Positions 33,640 to 46,077 of a DNA stretch of 64,000 nt are shown here, piece after piece. The DNA lies in the NCBI RefSeq assembly GCF_029407905.1, contig NC_073625.1:171450240-171514239 (forward strand). The letters are read 5' to 3'. Position 1 is the stretch's first letter; every line of letters starts with the position of its first letter. A program made the position numbers and the translations under genes. The stretch is from Bubalus kerabau. Its lineage: Eukaryota; Chordata; Mammalia; Artiodactyla; Bovidae. Below the pieces are notes generated by a model that saw only the letters and a program-made list of their open reading frames with translations, was not told the origin of the DNA and did not search any database.

Positions 33640-34427
33640 AGCCCTTTGCAGCTCTAACATTTTGTGATTCTTAAGAATCTCTGTGACATTTTTTTAAATT
33701 TTAAACAAGTTTTGTTTTTTGTTTTTTTTTTTTTTAGTAGTTCAAAGTGAAGCTAAAGCCCTTCACCCAGACATTTTGGAGTTCTAACCCCAACTCAGCC
33801 AATGTTAGAGAAGATCTCACATAGCAGAGACCCACAGATAAACAGAAATACTTACGCTCCCTTCTATTCTGGGAATTAATTGTTATATTAAAACACACTG
33901 AGTATACTGTCTGCTAAATTGGTACAATTTAAGATCTTCAACAACCTTTACACACCTAGTTAATCTTATCCCACAATTACACATTTATTGCCTAAATTAT
34001 TGTGACTTACTAATGAGAACCTATGCTTGCTCTCCAGGTCTGAATTTTCTTGGCCTTCTTTAAATTAATTCTTTCCCATTTACCCTTAGCTAAATCTTAC
34101 CTAGCTGTTATTAACGATCCATATTTTTCTTTTATAGATACATATTTAGACTTAAATCTAATTCTTCCTCCATGTTTCTGACTCTCTTCAGCCAATTTTC
34201 AGTTTACCTCCAGTTAGGATGATTTGGCTGTTATTTGATTGATTTAACTTCCTCCTTTCCTCTCTGATGAAGGTCTTACTAATGATGTAAAGGTCATCAG
34301 CATCCCTTAACAGAAAGAGTGGATAAGTAAAGGCAGAGGCCCCAAAGAGACTGTGTATAAGAAATTGCAGGGTAGAGGAAGAGAGAAAGAGGGCTTGGTT
34401 ACTGAACTAGCTCATATTCAGTTGTGT
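33640..34427. other. Unassigned intronic sequence
   Basis: T-rich run at about 33714-33735. No gene or repeat identified. Confidence 0.5.
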
Positions 34428-34655
34428 CCCATATGTGTGTGCTCAGTTACTAAGTCATGTCTGACTCTTTGTCACCCCATGGACTATAGTCCACCAGGCT
34501 CCTCTGTCCATGGAATTTCCCAGGCAAGAATACTGGAGTGGGTTACCATTTCCTCCTACAGGGGATTTTTCCCCATCCAGGGATCAAACCTGCATCTCCT
34601 GTGTCTCTTGCATTGGCTGGTGAATTCTTTACCACTGAGCCACCTGGGAAGCCCC
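34428..34655 (-). mobile_element. Bov-tA SINE (antisense)
   Basis: Tail TGTGTGTGCTCAGTTACTAAG to head CTGAGCCACCTGGGAAGCC. The head carries a 12-base CTGTGTCTCTTG insertion also common in this SINE group. Confidence 0.92.
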
Positions 34656-35009
34656 AGGTTTATTTAGACAATGATAATAGGAGGATGGGGAAGGGGAGAG
34701 AAACAACTGATAACATGGCAATACTGTACAGTAAAAGTCCCAGCAACTGGAAATAGATGCCATAGTTAATATCCTTTACTTTACAAATGGTCAAAGCCTA
34801 TCAGGAAACCCTCTAGCCTAATATTATCCTCCTGTCTCTTCCCTCATTGACTTGGGTTCCAGTTTGGTAAATTTAGATTATCCAAGATAATGATTTTTAT
34901 TATTAAGTTTGAAAAATCCCTTTATATGGAGTGGGTGAGACAGAGAGGTCATCAATGTACGTAAAGACACTTGGGAATCACAGTGTACCTGTGTGCTATT
35001 CTTTGAACA
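34656..35009. other. Unassigned intronic sequence
   Basis: No recognised feature. Confidence 0.5.
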
Positions 35010-35342
35010 TGTCAATCTTATTTTTTATTAATGACTAGTCAATTTACAATATTATATTAGTTTCAGATGTACAACAAAGTGATTCAATATTTTATATATT
35101 ATACTCCATTTAAAGTTATTGCAAAATAGCAGTTATATTTCCCTGCGCTGTACAATATATCCTTGTTGTTATTTTATACATATTAGTTGGTATCTCTTAA
35201 TACCATACTTATATCTCGCCCTTCTTCCCTTTTTCCTCACTGGTAAATACTAGTTTGTTCTCTATATCTGCAAGTTTTTTTCTGTTTTGTTATATACATT
35301 CACCTGTTTTACTTTTTAGACGGTACATATAAGCGACAATAT

Positions 35343-35555
35343 GGGCTTCCCTGGTGGCTCAGACAGTAAAGAATCTGCCTGCAATGCAGGAGACCTGGGT
35401 TCAATCCCTGGGTTGGGACAATCCTCTGGAGAAGGGCATGGCAACCCACTCCAGTAATATGACCTGGAGAATCCCCATGGACAGAGGAGCCTGACTGGCT
35501 ATATAGTCCATGGGATCAGAAAGAGTCAGACATGACTGAGCGACTAATCACATAA
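35343..35555 (+). mobile_element. Bov-tA SINE nested in L1
   Basis: Full-length from GGGCTTCCCTGGTGGCTCAG to GACTGAGCGACTAATCAC. It interrupts the L1 3'UTR. Confidence 0.95.
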
Positions 35556-36589
35556 GGGATAGCACAGTGTATTTGTCTTTCTCTGACTAATTTCACAGCA
35601 GGATACCCTGTAGGTCCATCCACATTGCTGTAAGTGGCAGAAAATTTTTGATGGACAAGTAATAATCTGTTGTGTATATAAACCACATCTTCTTTAACCA
35701 TTTGTCCATAGCTGGACACTTAGGTTGCTTCCATAACTTGGCTATTGTGAATAATTGTGTTATAGATATTGAGGCACATGTATCTTTTGGAATTAGTGTT
35801 TTCTTTTTCTATGGATATATACCCAGCAGTGGGATTGCTGGATCATATATAGTTATACTTTTAGTTTTGGAGTATCTTGTATATTGTTTTCCATAGTGGC
35901 TGCAACAATTTACAATTCCACCAGCAGGATACTAGAGTTCCCTTTTCACCACATCCTTGCCAACATTTGTTATTTGCAGAATTTTTGATGATAGCCATTT
36001 TTGCAGGTGTGAGATGATATCTCATTGTAATTTTGATTTGCATTTCTCTGGTGATTAGCATTGTTGAGCATTTTTTTCATGTATGTATTGGCCATCTGTA
36101 TATCTTCTTGGAAAAAAATGTCTATTCAGGTCTTCTGCTCCTTTTTTAATCAGGTTGTTTGCTTTTTGATATTGAGTTACATGAACTCTTTATTTATTTT
36201 AGATATTAACCCCTTATTGGTCATATCATTTGCAAATATTTTCTCCCATTCAGTAGATTGTTTTCTTTTTGTCAATGTTTACTGTTGAAAGCTGTTAAGT
36301 TTAATTAGGTCCCACTTGCTTATTTTTGCTTTTATTTGTTTTGCCTTAAAAAACAGATCCAAGAAAATTTTGCTAAGATTTATGTCAAAGAGTGTACTAC
36401 CTATATTCTTTTCTAGAATTTTCATGGTTTGCATCCTTATATTTAAATCTTTAATTCACTTTGAGTCTGTTTTTGAAAATGGTCTGAGGAAATGTTCTAA
36501 TCTCATTGCCTTCCTTGTAACTGTCCAGTTTTTCCAGCACCACTTACTGAAGACACTATTTTTGCCCCAATGTATACTCTCTCCTCCTT

Positions 36590-36802
36590 TGAATTGAAGT
36601 CACTGACTCAATTCCAAAGTGTCCGACTCTCTTCAAACCCATGGACTGTAGCCTACAGGGCTCTTCTGTCCATTGGATTTTCCAGGCAACAGTACTGGAC
36701 TGGGTTGCCATTTCCTTCTTCAGGGAATCTTCCCAGCCCAGGGATCGAACCTGGGTCTCCTGCATTGCAGGCAGACACTTTACCATCTGAGCCACCAGGG
36801 TG
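36590..36802 (-). mobile_element. Bov-tA SINE nested in L1 (antisense)
   Basis: From GAATTGAAGTCACTGACTC to GAGCCACCAGGGTG. L1 text resumes with CTTTATCATAAATTAATTGG. A short CCTCCTTT / CCTTCTTT pair may be the target duplication. Confidence 0.92.
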
Positions 36803-37664
36803 CCTTCTTTATCATAAATTAATTGGCTCTAAGTGTATGGGTTTATTTCTGAACTCTCTACTCTTTTCCACTGATCTATGAGTGTGTTTTTGTGCCAGTA
36901 CTATGCTATTTTGATGACTGTAGTTTTTTGTAGTCTGAAGTCAGAAAGTGTGATACCTCTAGTTTTGTTCTTTTTTCTCAAGATTGTTTTGACAATTCTG
37001 GATCTTTGTGGTTCCATATAAAATTTACAATTATTTGTTCTAGTAAAAATGCCATGGGTTTGTTAATAGGGATTGCATTAAATCACTGTTTCAGATAGTA
37101 TGGCTATTTTAACAATATTACTTCTTCTAATCCAAGAGTATGAGATATCTTTCCATTTACTTGTATCATTTTCAAATTCTTTCATCAGTGTTTTATAGTT
37201 TACAGGGTATAGATATTTTACCACCTTGATTCAGTTTATTCCTAGATATTTTATTCTTTTTGATGTGATTTTAAACAGTATTATTTTCTTGCCTTCTCTT
37301 TTTGATAATTCATTATTGATGTATAGAAAAACAGCACATTTCTGTATATTAATCTTGTAGCTCTACTAGATTCATATATTAGTTCTAATAGTTTGGAGGC
37401 TTTAGGATTTTCTGATAGAGTAAGATTTCTCATGATAGAGTAACATGTCATCTGCAAACAGTGACGATTATACTCTTTCCTTTCCAATCTGGATGACTTT
37501 TATTATTTTTCTCGTCTGGTTACTATGGCTAGAACTTTGAATACTGTGTTAAATAGAAGTGGTCAGAGTGGACATCCTGTCTTTTTCCTGATGTTAAAGG
37601 AAAGACTTTAAGCTTTTCACCTTTGAGTATGATGTTATCTGGGACATACCAGAGGCACAGTCTG

Positions 37665-38030
37665 GCTGCTGCCTCTGGGCATTTGCATTTGTTGTCTCTT
37701 TCTCCTCAATTTCTTCAGGTCTTTGCTCAAATATCACCTCAATGAGATCTTCTCTAAACATCCTATCAAAAATCACACCCTTCATTCCCCCCAACGCAGT
37801 TGACCCCAAATCATTGTGTTTCCCCATATTTTCCTTGACATATTCTTATACAGCACTGATCACTATTGATCCATTATTTATTTTATTTCCTTATTTTTCC
37901 TTATTTTTTTCCCCTTTGAAAGAGAAGCTTTTTTTCTATTTTTTCTGTTGTTTTCACTCTTCTATTTCTAGTATTTAGAATAGTAGGTTTTCAACAAATG
38001 TTTATTAAATTGATGAATTAATAAATTTGT
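37665..38030 (+). mobile_element. L2 3' end, sense
   Basis: TTCTTCAGGTCTTTGCTCAA, ATATCACCTCAATGAGATC, CAGCACTGATCACTATTG and TTTTCAACAAATGTTTATTA follow L2 order. One of the best-preserved L2 copies in the window. Confidence 0.8.
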
Positions 38031-39037
38031 GGAAGAAACTGCTAAAGTGTGGAGCTTGAAAGGGTATCTCTTCTCAAATATGAAATGTGAAGCAGGTGAA
38101 TGTCCCAGCTCACTGTTGGAGATAAGGAGTCTCATGGCCCCAGGAGGGACAGTGACTCAAAATGAAGGTGGAACTCCTAGCACATAGCTGAACTTCAAGC
38201 ACAAGCTGGGTGGAAATTAGTTTCTGTCCTCAGGGGAAAAAAAAAAAAAGATATATTCAACTAAAAAAAAAAATGTGTCTTTATTCTTGTTCAACCATAC
38301 AGCCAGTATTTATTTCCCGTTTTTCATTGTTGATCAGTGGTTTAACACTTTCCAGAAAGCATCAAGCCATAGGTTGTAGACTTGCAGAAGCAGTTATAAT
38401 AGTGTGGATTTTTTTTTTCTTCAGTCAGAAGATGTCCAAAATAGGAGCTTCCTTTAGGAAAAGGAAGAACTCAGCACAATACATTAAATATTAATCACCC
38501 AGAAGATGCCAGAAACTCATCCTGGTATTTACAGGACTAACATTTCTTCCAAGGTCTGCAGGAAGCCATTTGTTCAGGCACACGTGGACTGTGCATTATT
38601 TCACTTCATCAATTTTCCTGTTTCCTATTTGGATTAAAATGTCTTCCTTTTATATGATGCAGCTGCATTGAGATTCAAATACAGCTGTGCTATTCTGAAT
38701 TCCACAAGTATTAGTCCAGTATTTAAAACTAGAAAAGAATTCTTACTTTGTACAGTAGTCCTATTTTCTCTCAATAAAATTAATCCAGGTTGTCCTGATT
38801 TACGTAACCTCAGACAGGGCTTACTCGAGTGTTCCTGTGTCCAACATGGTGGCCAGAAGCCACATGTGGCTACTTGAAATAATACTGGTCAAAACTGACA
38901 GGCTGTATATATAAAATACACCCTAGATTTCAAAAACGTAATGTGAAAAAAGTAAAATATGTCACTAATAATTTTTATAGTGATTGTATTTTGAAATTAT
39001 AACATTAATTGAATATTGAGTTAAATAACATATACTT
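38031..39037. other. Unassigned intronic sequence
   Basis: About 1 kb; two A-rich runs (38235-38247, 38262-38272). No gene or repeat recognised. Confidence 0.5.
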
Positions 39038-39045
39038 TTAGAATT

Positions 39046-40055
39046 CAGTTCAGTTCAGTTGCTTAGTGGTGTCTGACTCTTTGCGACCCCATGGACTGCA
39101 GCATGCCAGGCTTCTCTGTCCATCACCAACTCCCAGAGATTGTTCAAACTCATTGTCCATAGAGTCAGTGATACCATCCAACCATCTCATCCTCTGTTGT
39201 CTCCTTCTCCTCCTGCCTTCTATCTTTCCTAGAATCAGGGTCTTTTCCAGTGAGTCAGTTCTTTGCATCAGGTGGCCAAAGTATTGGAGTTTCAGCTTTA
39301 GCGTCAGTCTTTCCAATGAATATTCAGGTTGGATCTCCTTGCAGTCCAAGAGACTCTCAAGAATCTTCTCCAACACCACAGTTCAAAAGCATCAATTCTT
39401 CGGCACTCAGCTTTCTTAATAGTCCAACTCTCAGATCCATACAACTATATGGACCTTTGTTGGCAAAGTAATGTCTCTGCTTTTTAATATGCTGTCTAGG
39501 TTGGTCATAGCTTTTCTTCCAAGGAAAGTGGAAAGACAGAAAGTGAAGTCACTCAGTCGTGTCCGATTCTTTGTGATCCCATGGACTGTAGTCTACCAGG
39601 CTCCTCAGTCCATGGTATTTTCCAGCCAAGAGTACTGGAGTGGATTGCCATTTCCTTCTCCAGGGGATCTTCCCAACGCAGGGATTGAACCTGGGTCTCC
39701 CACATTGCAGGCAGATGCTTTACCATCTGAGCCACCAGGGAAGCCCTCTCTTCCAAGGAACAAGCATCTTTTAATTTCATGGTTGCAGATACCATCTGCA
39801 GTGATTTGGGAGCCCCCAAAAATAGTCTCTCACTGTTTCCATTGTTTCCCCATCTATTTGCCATGAAGTGATGGGACCAGATGCCATAATCTTAGTTTTC
39901 TGAATGTTGAGTTTTAAGCCAACTTTTTCACTCTTCCTCTTTCACTTTCATCAAGAGGCTCTTTAGTTCTCCTTTGCTTTCCATAAGGGTGGTGTTATCT
40001 GCATATCTGAGGTTATTGATATTTCTCCTGGCACTCTTGATTCTAGGTTGTGCTA
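39046..40055 (-). mobile_element. BovB 3' part (antisense) with nested SINE
   Basis: Reversed tail CAGTTCAGTTCAGTTGCTTAG to the reversed YADD region (GGTGTTATCTGCATATCTG). Older type. The duplication TTAGAATT is at 39038-39045 and 40056-40063. About 90 bp around 39440 are missing compared with the other copies. Confidence 0.92.
39527..39748 (-). mobile_element. Bov-tA SINE nested in BovB
   Basis: Tail AGTGGAAAGACAGAAAGTG to head CTGAGCCACCAGGGAAGCC. A perfect 12-bp duplication TCTTCCAAGGAA, taken from BovB, is at 39515-39526 and 39749-39760. Confidence 0.95.
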
Positions 40056-40199
40056 TTAGAATTAATTTTGCCCATTTCTTTTTACTTTTTTAAGGTGGTC
40101 ACTATATAATTCTGAATTACATATGTGGCTTACATTATATTTTTATCAAATAGCACTGCTATAGAGCAATATAGAGAGGGAACTGTTTTAAGACAAAAG

Positions 40200-40595
40200 T
40201 ATGATTTTTCCCAGGTTTGTTGAGATATTATTGACATATAACATATTTACATTTAAAGTGTACAGGATGATGATTTGATATTCATATGTATCATGAAATG
40301 ATTACCACAATATGGTTAGTTAACACCTCTATCCCCTCACATAATTACCCTATGTGTATGTGTGTGCGGGGGGGGTATCATTCAAGATCTACTTTCTTAA
40401 CAATACTCAAGAGTATAATACAGTATTTTTAACTATATTCACTGTGTTGTATCTTAGATCCCCAGAACTTATTCATCTTATCATTGAATATTTATACCTC
40501 ATCTCCCCTTTTCCAGACCCTGGCAACCACCATTCTACTCTCTGTTTCTATGAGTTTAGCTTTTTTCCATTTCACACAAAACGTGTTCCTTAATA
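40200..40595 (-). mobile_element. Old L1 (L1M) 3'UTR, antisense
   Basis: TGTTGAGATATTATTGACAT, TTTAAAGTGTACAGGATG, ATGATTACCACAATATGG and GACCCTGGCAACCACC are reversed L1M 3'UTR landmarks. Contains a G8 run near 40367. Confidence 0.75.
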
Positions 40596-41284
40596 GAAAT
40601 TTCACAATTTAAAATTGAGCAGAAAAATTAAGCACATGTAAACACACTGCGCAAATTATGGCTTTTGGTGAAATACAAGCACTTTATTTTTACAAGATTG
40701 AACTAATATGTCTGAAATTTTCTTTCTAAAGTCTCTTTTCTTGGTCTTATTTTTCTTCTCCAACACATAGTAACCCATAAATTAGTTCACACCCATGTTT
40801 CAGAAGCAAAGCAAAAAGAAATAAGAGTAAATATCTGTCTGATTTTAAATATCACACAACCACCTCTGACTTGAGAGAAGCAGATTAAATAAATTCCTGT
40901 CCAAATGTCTCAACTGTGTTCTTTTCCCTTAGTAGGACATAAATAATAAGTTCTCAAAGTCTGACAATCTGAGTTGCTTTTTTAATGCCCATTACTGTTT
41001 TGTTTTATGTAGCTTGTCAGAAACTCAAGAAACTTGACATTCATTTTGTTAGCTATGTTTCAAAGTAATTTGATGCATTTAATGTCCCTAAATTGGGTGG
41101 ACTCAATATCAGGAATAAATATTTATCCCAAAGTAATAAAGAGGCTACCTGTGTAGCCTGTGGGTAAAATACGGTTGTTCTTCTTTTTATTAAATTTAAA
41201 AATCAGGTTGATGTAAATTATTAGTTCAGCACTCCAATTAAAGTCAAAATAAACATAATGCTTAATAGAATCCATTGGTTTTTC
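40596..41284. other. Unassigned intronic sequence
   Basis: A/T-rich, nothing recognised. Confidence 0.5.
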
Positions 41285-41409
41285 TTTTCTTGTTTTGTTT
41301 TGTCCATGCCATGTGGCCTGTGGGATTGTAGTTTCCCTAACCAAGGATGAAGCCTGGGCCCCCTGCAGTAGAAGCACAGAGTCCTAACTACTGGACTATC
41401 AGGGAGTAC
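41285..41409 (-). mobile_element. CHR-type tRNA SINE (antisense)
   Basis: CATGCCATGTGGCCTGTGGG, AACCAAGGATGAAGCCTGGG and CTACTGGACTATCAGGGAGT read as a reversed tRNA-like head. Confidence 0.8.
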
Positions 41410-41430
41410 CTGAGAATCCACTTCTTTATT

Positions 41431-41605
41431 GACTTTCCTAGTGGTTCGGATGGCAAAGAGTCTACCTGCAATACAGGAAACTCAGGTTTAATCCCTGGGT
41501 CAGGAAGATTCCCTGGAGAAGGGAATGGCAACCCACTCCAGTATTCTTGCTAGAGAATTCCATGGACAGAGAGTCAGACAATACTGAGTGACTTTCACTT
41601 TTATT
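41431..41605 (+). mobile_element. Bov-tA SINE
   Basis: Head GACTTTCCTAGTGGTTCGG to tail CTGAGTGACTTTCACTTTT. A deletion removes about 30 bp after ATTCCATGGACAGA. Confidence 0.9.
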
Positions 41606-41689
41606 TCTTTTTAAATGATATTTAATGACTAGAACTAAGAAAGCATCTACAGATGTATCAAAGTACAGAAGGTCTAGCAAGTTTTGCAC

Positions 41690-41720
41690 AGTGTACAATA
41701 AATATTTATTGAATAAATGC
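41690..41720 (+). mobile_element. L2 3' tail remnant
   Basis: GTACAATAAATATTTATTGA resembles the L2 3' terminus; very short. Confidence 0.4.
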
Positions 41721-41766
41721 AATGGTCATTGAATATTGGTTAGAAACACTGTCCATGACATGTTTA

Positions 41767-41873
41767 TTTTTTTTTTTATGTTTTCTCTCTTTTTTTTTAA
41801 TTTTAAATTTTATTTTATTTTTAAACTTTACATAACTGTATTAGTTTTGCCAAATATCAAAATGAATCCACCA
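41767..41873 (-). mobile_element. Very short ruminant L1 insertion (antisense)
   Basis: T-rich reversed tail followed by TTGCCAAATATCAAAATG, so only about 60 bp of L1 plus tail was copied. A perfect 14-bp duplication CCATGACATGTTTA is at 41753-41766 and 41874-41887. Confidence 0.92.
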
Positions 41874-41887
41874 CCATGACATGTTTA

Positions 41888-42192
41888 AATCCCCATTCTG
41901 TCTGACCCATTTGAGCCCCAGTTAATGATAATAATAAGTCTTATTTTAAAGGTTCTTTATAAGAATTAAATGAGACAACAATTTTAAAACCGTTGTCATT
42001 TTTTATGTCATTCAAAGCTAAAGCTGCTATTTTACCATCAGCAGGCAAAACATGCATATTTTTGCTTATTTTCCTAGTAATAGTCATGGCTTTCCATAAA
42101 TCTACATACTTATTTAGTTACTTCCCTTGACTGACTCATTTGGTCATGAGTTGGGAGTGTAATATATAAAATATGGCTATTTTGCTTTGGAT
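41888..42192. other. Unassigned intronic sequence
   Basis: No recognised feature. Confidence 0.5.
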
Positions 42193-42205
42193 AAAACACA
42201 AATAT

Positions 42206-43861
42206 GGGCACAATAAAGGACAAAAATGGTATGGACCTAACAGAAGCAGAAGACATTAAGAAGAGGTGGCAAGAATACACAGAAGAACTATGCAGAAAAG
42301 ATCTTCATGATCCAGATAACCACAATGATGTGATCACTGGACTAGAGCCAGACATCCTGGAATGTGAAGTCAAATGGGCCTTAGAAAGCATCACTACGAA
42401 CAAAGCTAGTGGAGGTGATGGAATTCCAGTTGAGCTATTTCAAATCCTGAAAGATGATGCTGTGAAAGTGCTGCACTCAAAATGCCAGCAAATTTGGACA
42501 ACTCAGCAGTGGCCACAGAACTGGAAAAGGTCAGTTTTCATTCCAATCCCAAAGAAAGGCAATGCCAAAGAATGCTCAAACTACCACACAGCATTCATCT
42601 CACACGCTAGCAAAGTAATGTTCAAAATTCTCCAAGTGAGGCTTCAACAGTACATGAACCATGAACTTCCAGATGTTCAAACAGGATTTAGAAAAGGCAG
42701 AGGAACCAGAGATCAAATTGCCAACATCCATTGGATCATCAAGAAAGCAAGAGAGTTCCAGAAAAACATCTACTCTGCTTTATTGACTGCACCAAAGCCT
42801 TTGATTATGTGCATCACAACAAACTGTGGAAAATTCTCAAAGAGACGAAAATACCAGATCACCTGACCTGCCTCCTGAGAAATCTATAGGCAGGTCAAGA
42901 AGCAACAGTTAGAACTGGAAATGGAACAACAGACTGGTTCCAAATAGGGAGAGGAGTACGTCAAGGATGTATATTGTCACCCTGCTTATTTAACTTCTAT
43001 GCAGAGTGCATCATGTGAAATGCCAGGCTGGATGAAACTCAAGCTGGAATCAAGATTGCTAGGAGAAATATCAGTTACCTCAGATATGCAGATGACACTA
43101 CCTTATAGCAGAAAGCAAAGAAGAACTAAAGAGCCTCTTGATGAAAGTGAAAGAGGAGAGTGAAAAAGCTGTCTTAAAAGTCAGCATTCAGAAAACAAAG
43201 ATCATGGCATCTGGTCCCATCACTTCATGGCAAATAGTTGGGAAAACAATGGAAACAGTAAGAGACTTTATTTTCTTGGGCTCCAAAATCACTGCAGATG
43301 GTGACTGTAACCATGAAATTAAAAGATGCTTGTTCCTTGGAAGAAAAGCTATGACCAACCTAGACAGCATATTAAAAAGCAGACATTACTTTGCTGAAAA
43401 AGGTCCATATAGTCAAAGCTATGGTTTTTCCAGTAGTCATGTATGGATCTGAGAATTGGATTATGAAGAAATCTGAGCACAGAAGAATTGATGCTTTTGA
43501 ACTGTGGTGTTGGAAAAGACTCTTGAGAGTCCCTTGAACTGCAAGGAGATACAACCAGTACATCCTAAAGGAAATCAGTCCTGAATATTCACTGGAAGGA
43601 CTGATGCTAAAGCTAAAACTCCAATACTTTGGCCACCTGATGTGAAGAGTTGACTCCTTGAAAAAGACCCTGATGCTGGGAAAGATAGAAGGCAGGAGGA
43701 GACGGGGACAACAGAGGATGAGATGGTTGGATGGCATCACCGTTTTGACAGAAATGAGTTTGAGTTGGCTCCAGGAGTTGGTGATGGACAGGGAAGACTG
43801 GCATGCTGCAGTGCATGGGATCACAAAGAGTTGGACAAGACTGAGCAACTGAACTGAACTG
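42206..43861 (+). mobile_element. BovB, 1.66 kb, sense, RT-bearing but broken
   Basis: Starts GGGCACAATAAAGGAC and ends GAGCAACTGAACTGAACTG. A perfect 13-bp duplication AAAACACAAATAT is at 42193-42205 and 43862-43874. The opening ORF (42204-42866) runs into a frameshift at the FIDYAKAFD motif, and YADD (near 43085) lies in another frame. Older type 3' markers. Confidence 0.95.
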
Positions 43862-43884
43862 AAAACACAAATATATTTTTAGAT

Positions 43885-44520
43885 TTATATTTCACAGGTA
43901 GAAGATAGCAATCAGTGAAAGCAAATCCCAGACCTTGTCATGTATCCTCATGTATATTGACATGCATATCTGTAGTTATGAACATTATTTTCACATGACC
44001 ATGAAGTGATTATCAACTCTGCAAATTTCCCCATAATCCCGTGGCATTATCTAATACCCAGTCCACATTCACTTTCTCTAATTTTTTCCTTTTACTTCAA
44101 TCAGAGCTTCACATTTGACTTCTAGGTATTATATATCTGCGTTCTCTTTCAGTCCAGGACAGTGTTTCCCTCTTTCATGTCACCACTTTTTGTGCTGTTG
44201 AGTTATTGAGGATGTTGGTCAGCTGTACAGGATGTCCCACAATCTAGATTTGTATACTACCTTACCACAAGTGTCATTTTATTTTTCCTGTATTTCTATG
44301 TTGAGAATTAGTTCAAAAATATCTTGATTAGATTCAGGTTCACCAGTTTTTCCAAAAATATTACATGGGTGGGGGCGGGGGTGGTTCTGTATAGCTTATG
44401 TTGCATCACATCAAAAGTTATACATTCTCTGGGTGTTGACTTTTAGTGACCAGTTGGGTTCAAGTGGTCATAACCTGATTCCATGTGATTAAAGACTTGC
44501 AGTATAGATATTACCTGGAA
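43885..44520 (-). mobile_element. Old L1 (L1ME-like) 3'UTR, antisense
   Basis: AGGATGTCCCACAATCTAG, TTGATTAGATTCAGGTTCA and GGGTGTTGACTTTTAGTGAC match the reversed L1ME 3'UTR; the same family as 25990-26670. Confidence 0.65.
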
Positions 44521-44552
44521 TTATCTGGGTTGCCTCAAGCTTCTCACCTGCA

Positions 44553-44764
44553 AGCATGCTCAGGCTTGTCTGACTCTTTGCAGCTCTATGGACAGTAGGC
44601 TGCCAGGCCCCTCTGTCCATAGAATTTTCCAGGCAACAATACTGGAGTGGGTTGCTATTTCCTCATCCAGGGGATCTTCCTGACCCAGAGACTGAACCCT
44701 TGTCTTCTGCATCTCCTGCATTGGCAGGAGGATTCTTCTGCCACTAAGGGACCTGGGAAGCCCC
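44553..44764 (-). mobile_element. Bov-tA SINE (antisense)
   Basis: From GCATGCTCAGGCTTGTCTG to GGGACCTGGGAAGCCCC, with the CTGCATCTCCTG insertion near the head. Flanking repeat not clear. Confidence 0.9.
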
Positions 44765-44889
44765 ATCACACGGGTCTGTAAAAGCTAGAGAACCTTTCCT
44801 GGCTATGATCAGGGATAGATGTGACTATGGAAGAAAGATACATAGAATGAACAATTTTCTAAATTTGAAGATAAAGAAAAGGGGCTATT

Positions 44890-45106
44890 GACCAAGGAAT
44901 GTGGAGGGTGGTCTCTAGAAGCCGAAAAGGACAAGGAAACCAATTCTTCTTCAGAATCTCCAGAAAGTCCTGCTGACAACTTGATTTTATTCCATGGAGA
45001 CTCATGTTAGACTTTTGACCTCCAGAACCATGAGAGAATCCATTTATGTTGTTTTAAGCCACTGAGTTTGTGATAGTTTGTTATAGCAACAATAGAAAAC
45101 TAATTT
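44890..45106 (+). mobile_element. MLT1-like solitary LTR (ERVL-MaLR), 3' part
   Basis: An ancient non-autonomous LTR element. GACCTCCAGAACCATGAGAG, GTTGTTTTAAGCCACTGAG, TTTGTTATAGCAACAATAG and AAAACTAA are its 3' landmarks in order. No internal retroviral genes are present. Confidence 0.75.
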
Positions 45107-45848
45107 TTAAGTGTTATGAAATATATAGCTAGATTTAAATATCTTGAATTATCTCATGAAACTTTTTATAGCTTCCGTCTTAGACCAAGTATCAAGACAA
45201 TATCTCCACATTCCTTTTAGATAATATAAGGAATTCCTTTTAGATGACATAATGAATAATTTGAAATAATAAAAGTGTAGGATATTTTTGCAGAAAGAGG
45301 CTTTAGAAATCATTTAATGTAACACTCTTAACTTTTGTAAAAAAGACCAAACTAAGGTTTAGAGGTGAATGACTTGATCCTAAGACAGTCATGTCAAAAC
45401 AACATTATAATCACTCCAAAAAATTTATGAAGGTCTGCAGTGAGTTCTGGGAAAGTGATGGCCTTAACTTGACTTCTTTGCTTTAGTTACACACACCAAC
45501 CTACCTGATTTTGCTAAAATCAAATAGATGCCTATATGCATCCGAGGGCTGGTGAAGCAGTGAGCTCAACACAGGTGAGATAGCAAGCACTGAACTTTCT
45601 CTACCATGAGGAGAATGAGCATCTAGATGCCATCTTCACAGATGTTTCAGATGGCCACTGGAAAGCTATGCATATTCACCAAAGATTTGGGTTTGCAGAA
45701 ATCTGTGGGTCTTGGTGATGAAAAAGGAGGAATAGGTTGAACAGCTCGCTCCTGTGTGAGTGAACTTGGTCTCCTCGATTGCTGGGCAAGGGGGTAGCCT
45801 CCTCACAAGTGCCTGAGGGTAGCCCACCTGCTTCTACACCACTGGCCG
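45107..45848. other. Unassigned intronic sequence
   Basis: No gene. The part near 45295-45375 has an ancient-repeat look that I cannot name. Confidence 0.45.
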
Positions 45849-45858
45849 ACTTTCTGCC

Positions 45859-46077
45859 ACTTGTGCTGTGCTGTGCGTAGTTGCTCAGTCATGTCCGACT
45901 GTGCAATCCCATGGACTGTAGCCTGCCAGGCGCCTCTGTCCATGAGGATTTTCCAGGCAAGAACACTGGAGTGGGTTACCATGCCCTTCTCCAGGGGATC
46001 TTCCCAACTCAGGGATCGAACGCAGGTCTCCTGCATTGCAGGCAGATTCTTTACCGTCTGAGCCACCAGGGAAGCCC
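45859..46077 (-). mobile_element. Bov-tA SINE (antisense)
   Basis: Tail TGTGCTGTGCTGTGCGTAG to head GAGCCACCAGGGAAGCC. A 10-bp duplication with one mismatch, ACTTTCTGCC / ACTTTCTACC, is at 45849-45858 and 46078-46087. Confidence 0.93.

Larger units (their letters stand above)
35010..37645 (-). mobile_element. Long L1 (about 2.2 kb of L1), antisense, with two SINEs
   Basis: The 3'UTR is left (TACAACAAAGTGATTCAATA), then reversed ORF2: GGATATATACCCAGCAGTGG, TTTGCAAATATTTTCTCCC, TTTTTCCAGCACCACTTACT, ending in the RT region (CATGTCATCTGCAAACAGTG, GTGGACATCCTGTC). Several frameshifts; not coding. ORFs on either strand here are L1 derived. Confidence 0.9.

Noticed and set aside
36061..36597. Hydrophobic ORFs resembling membrane proteins
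   Set aside because: Antisense of L1 ORF2; the A-rich sense strand gives Phe/Ile/Leu-rich reverse translations.
42204..42866. 220-codon ORF as a host gene
   Set aside because: It is the BovB ORF2 N-terminal RT side within a bounded insertion (duplications at 42193 and 43862).
44890..45106. A retroviral gene remnant at the MLT1
   Set aside because: Only LTR-type sequence is present, with no gag, pol or env similarity nearby.
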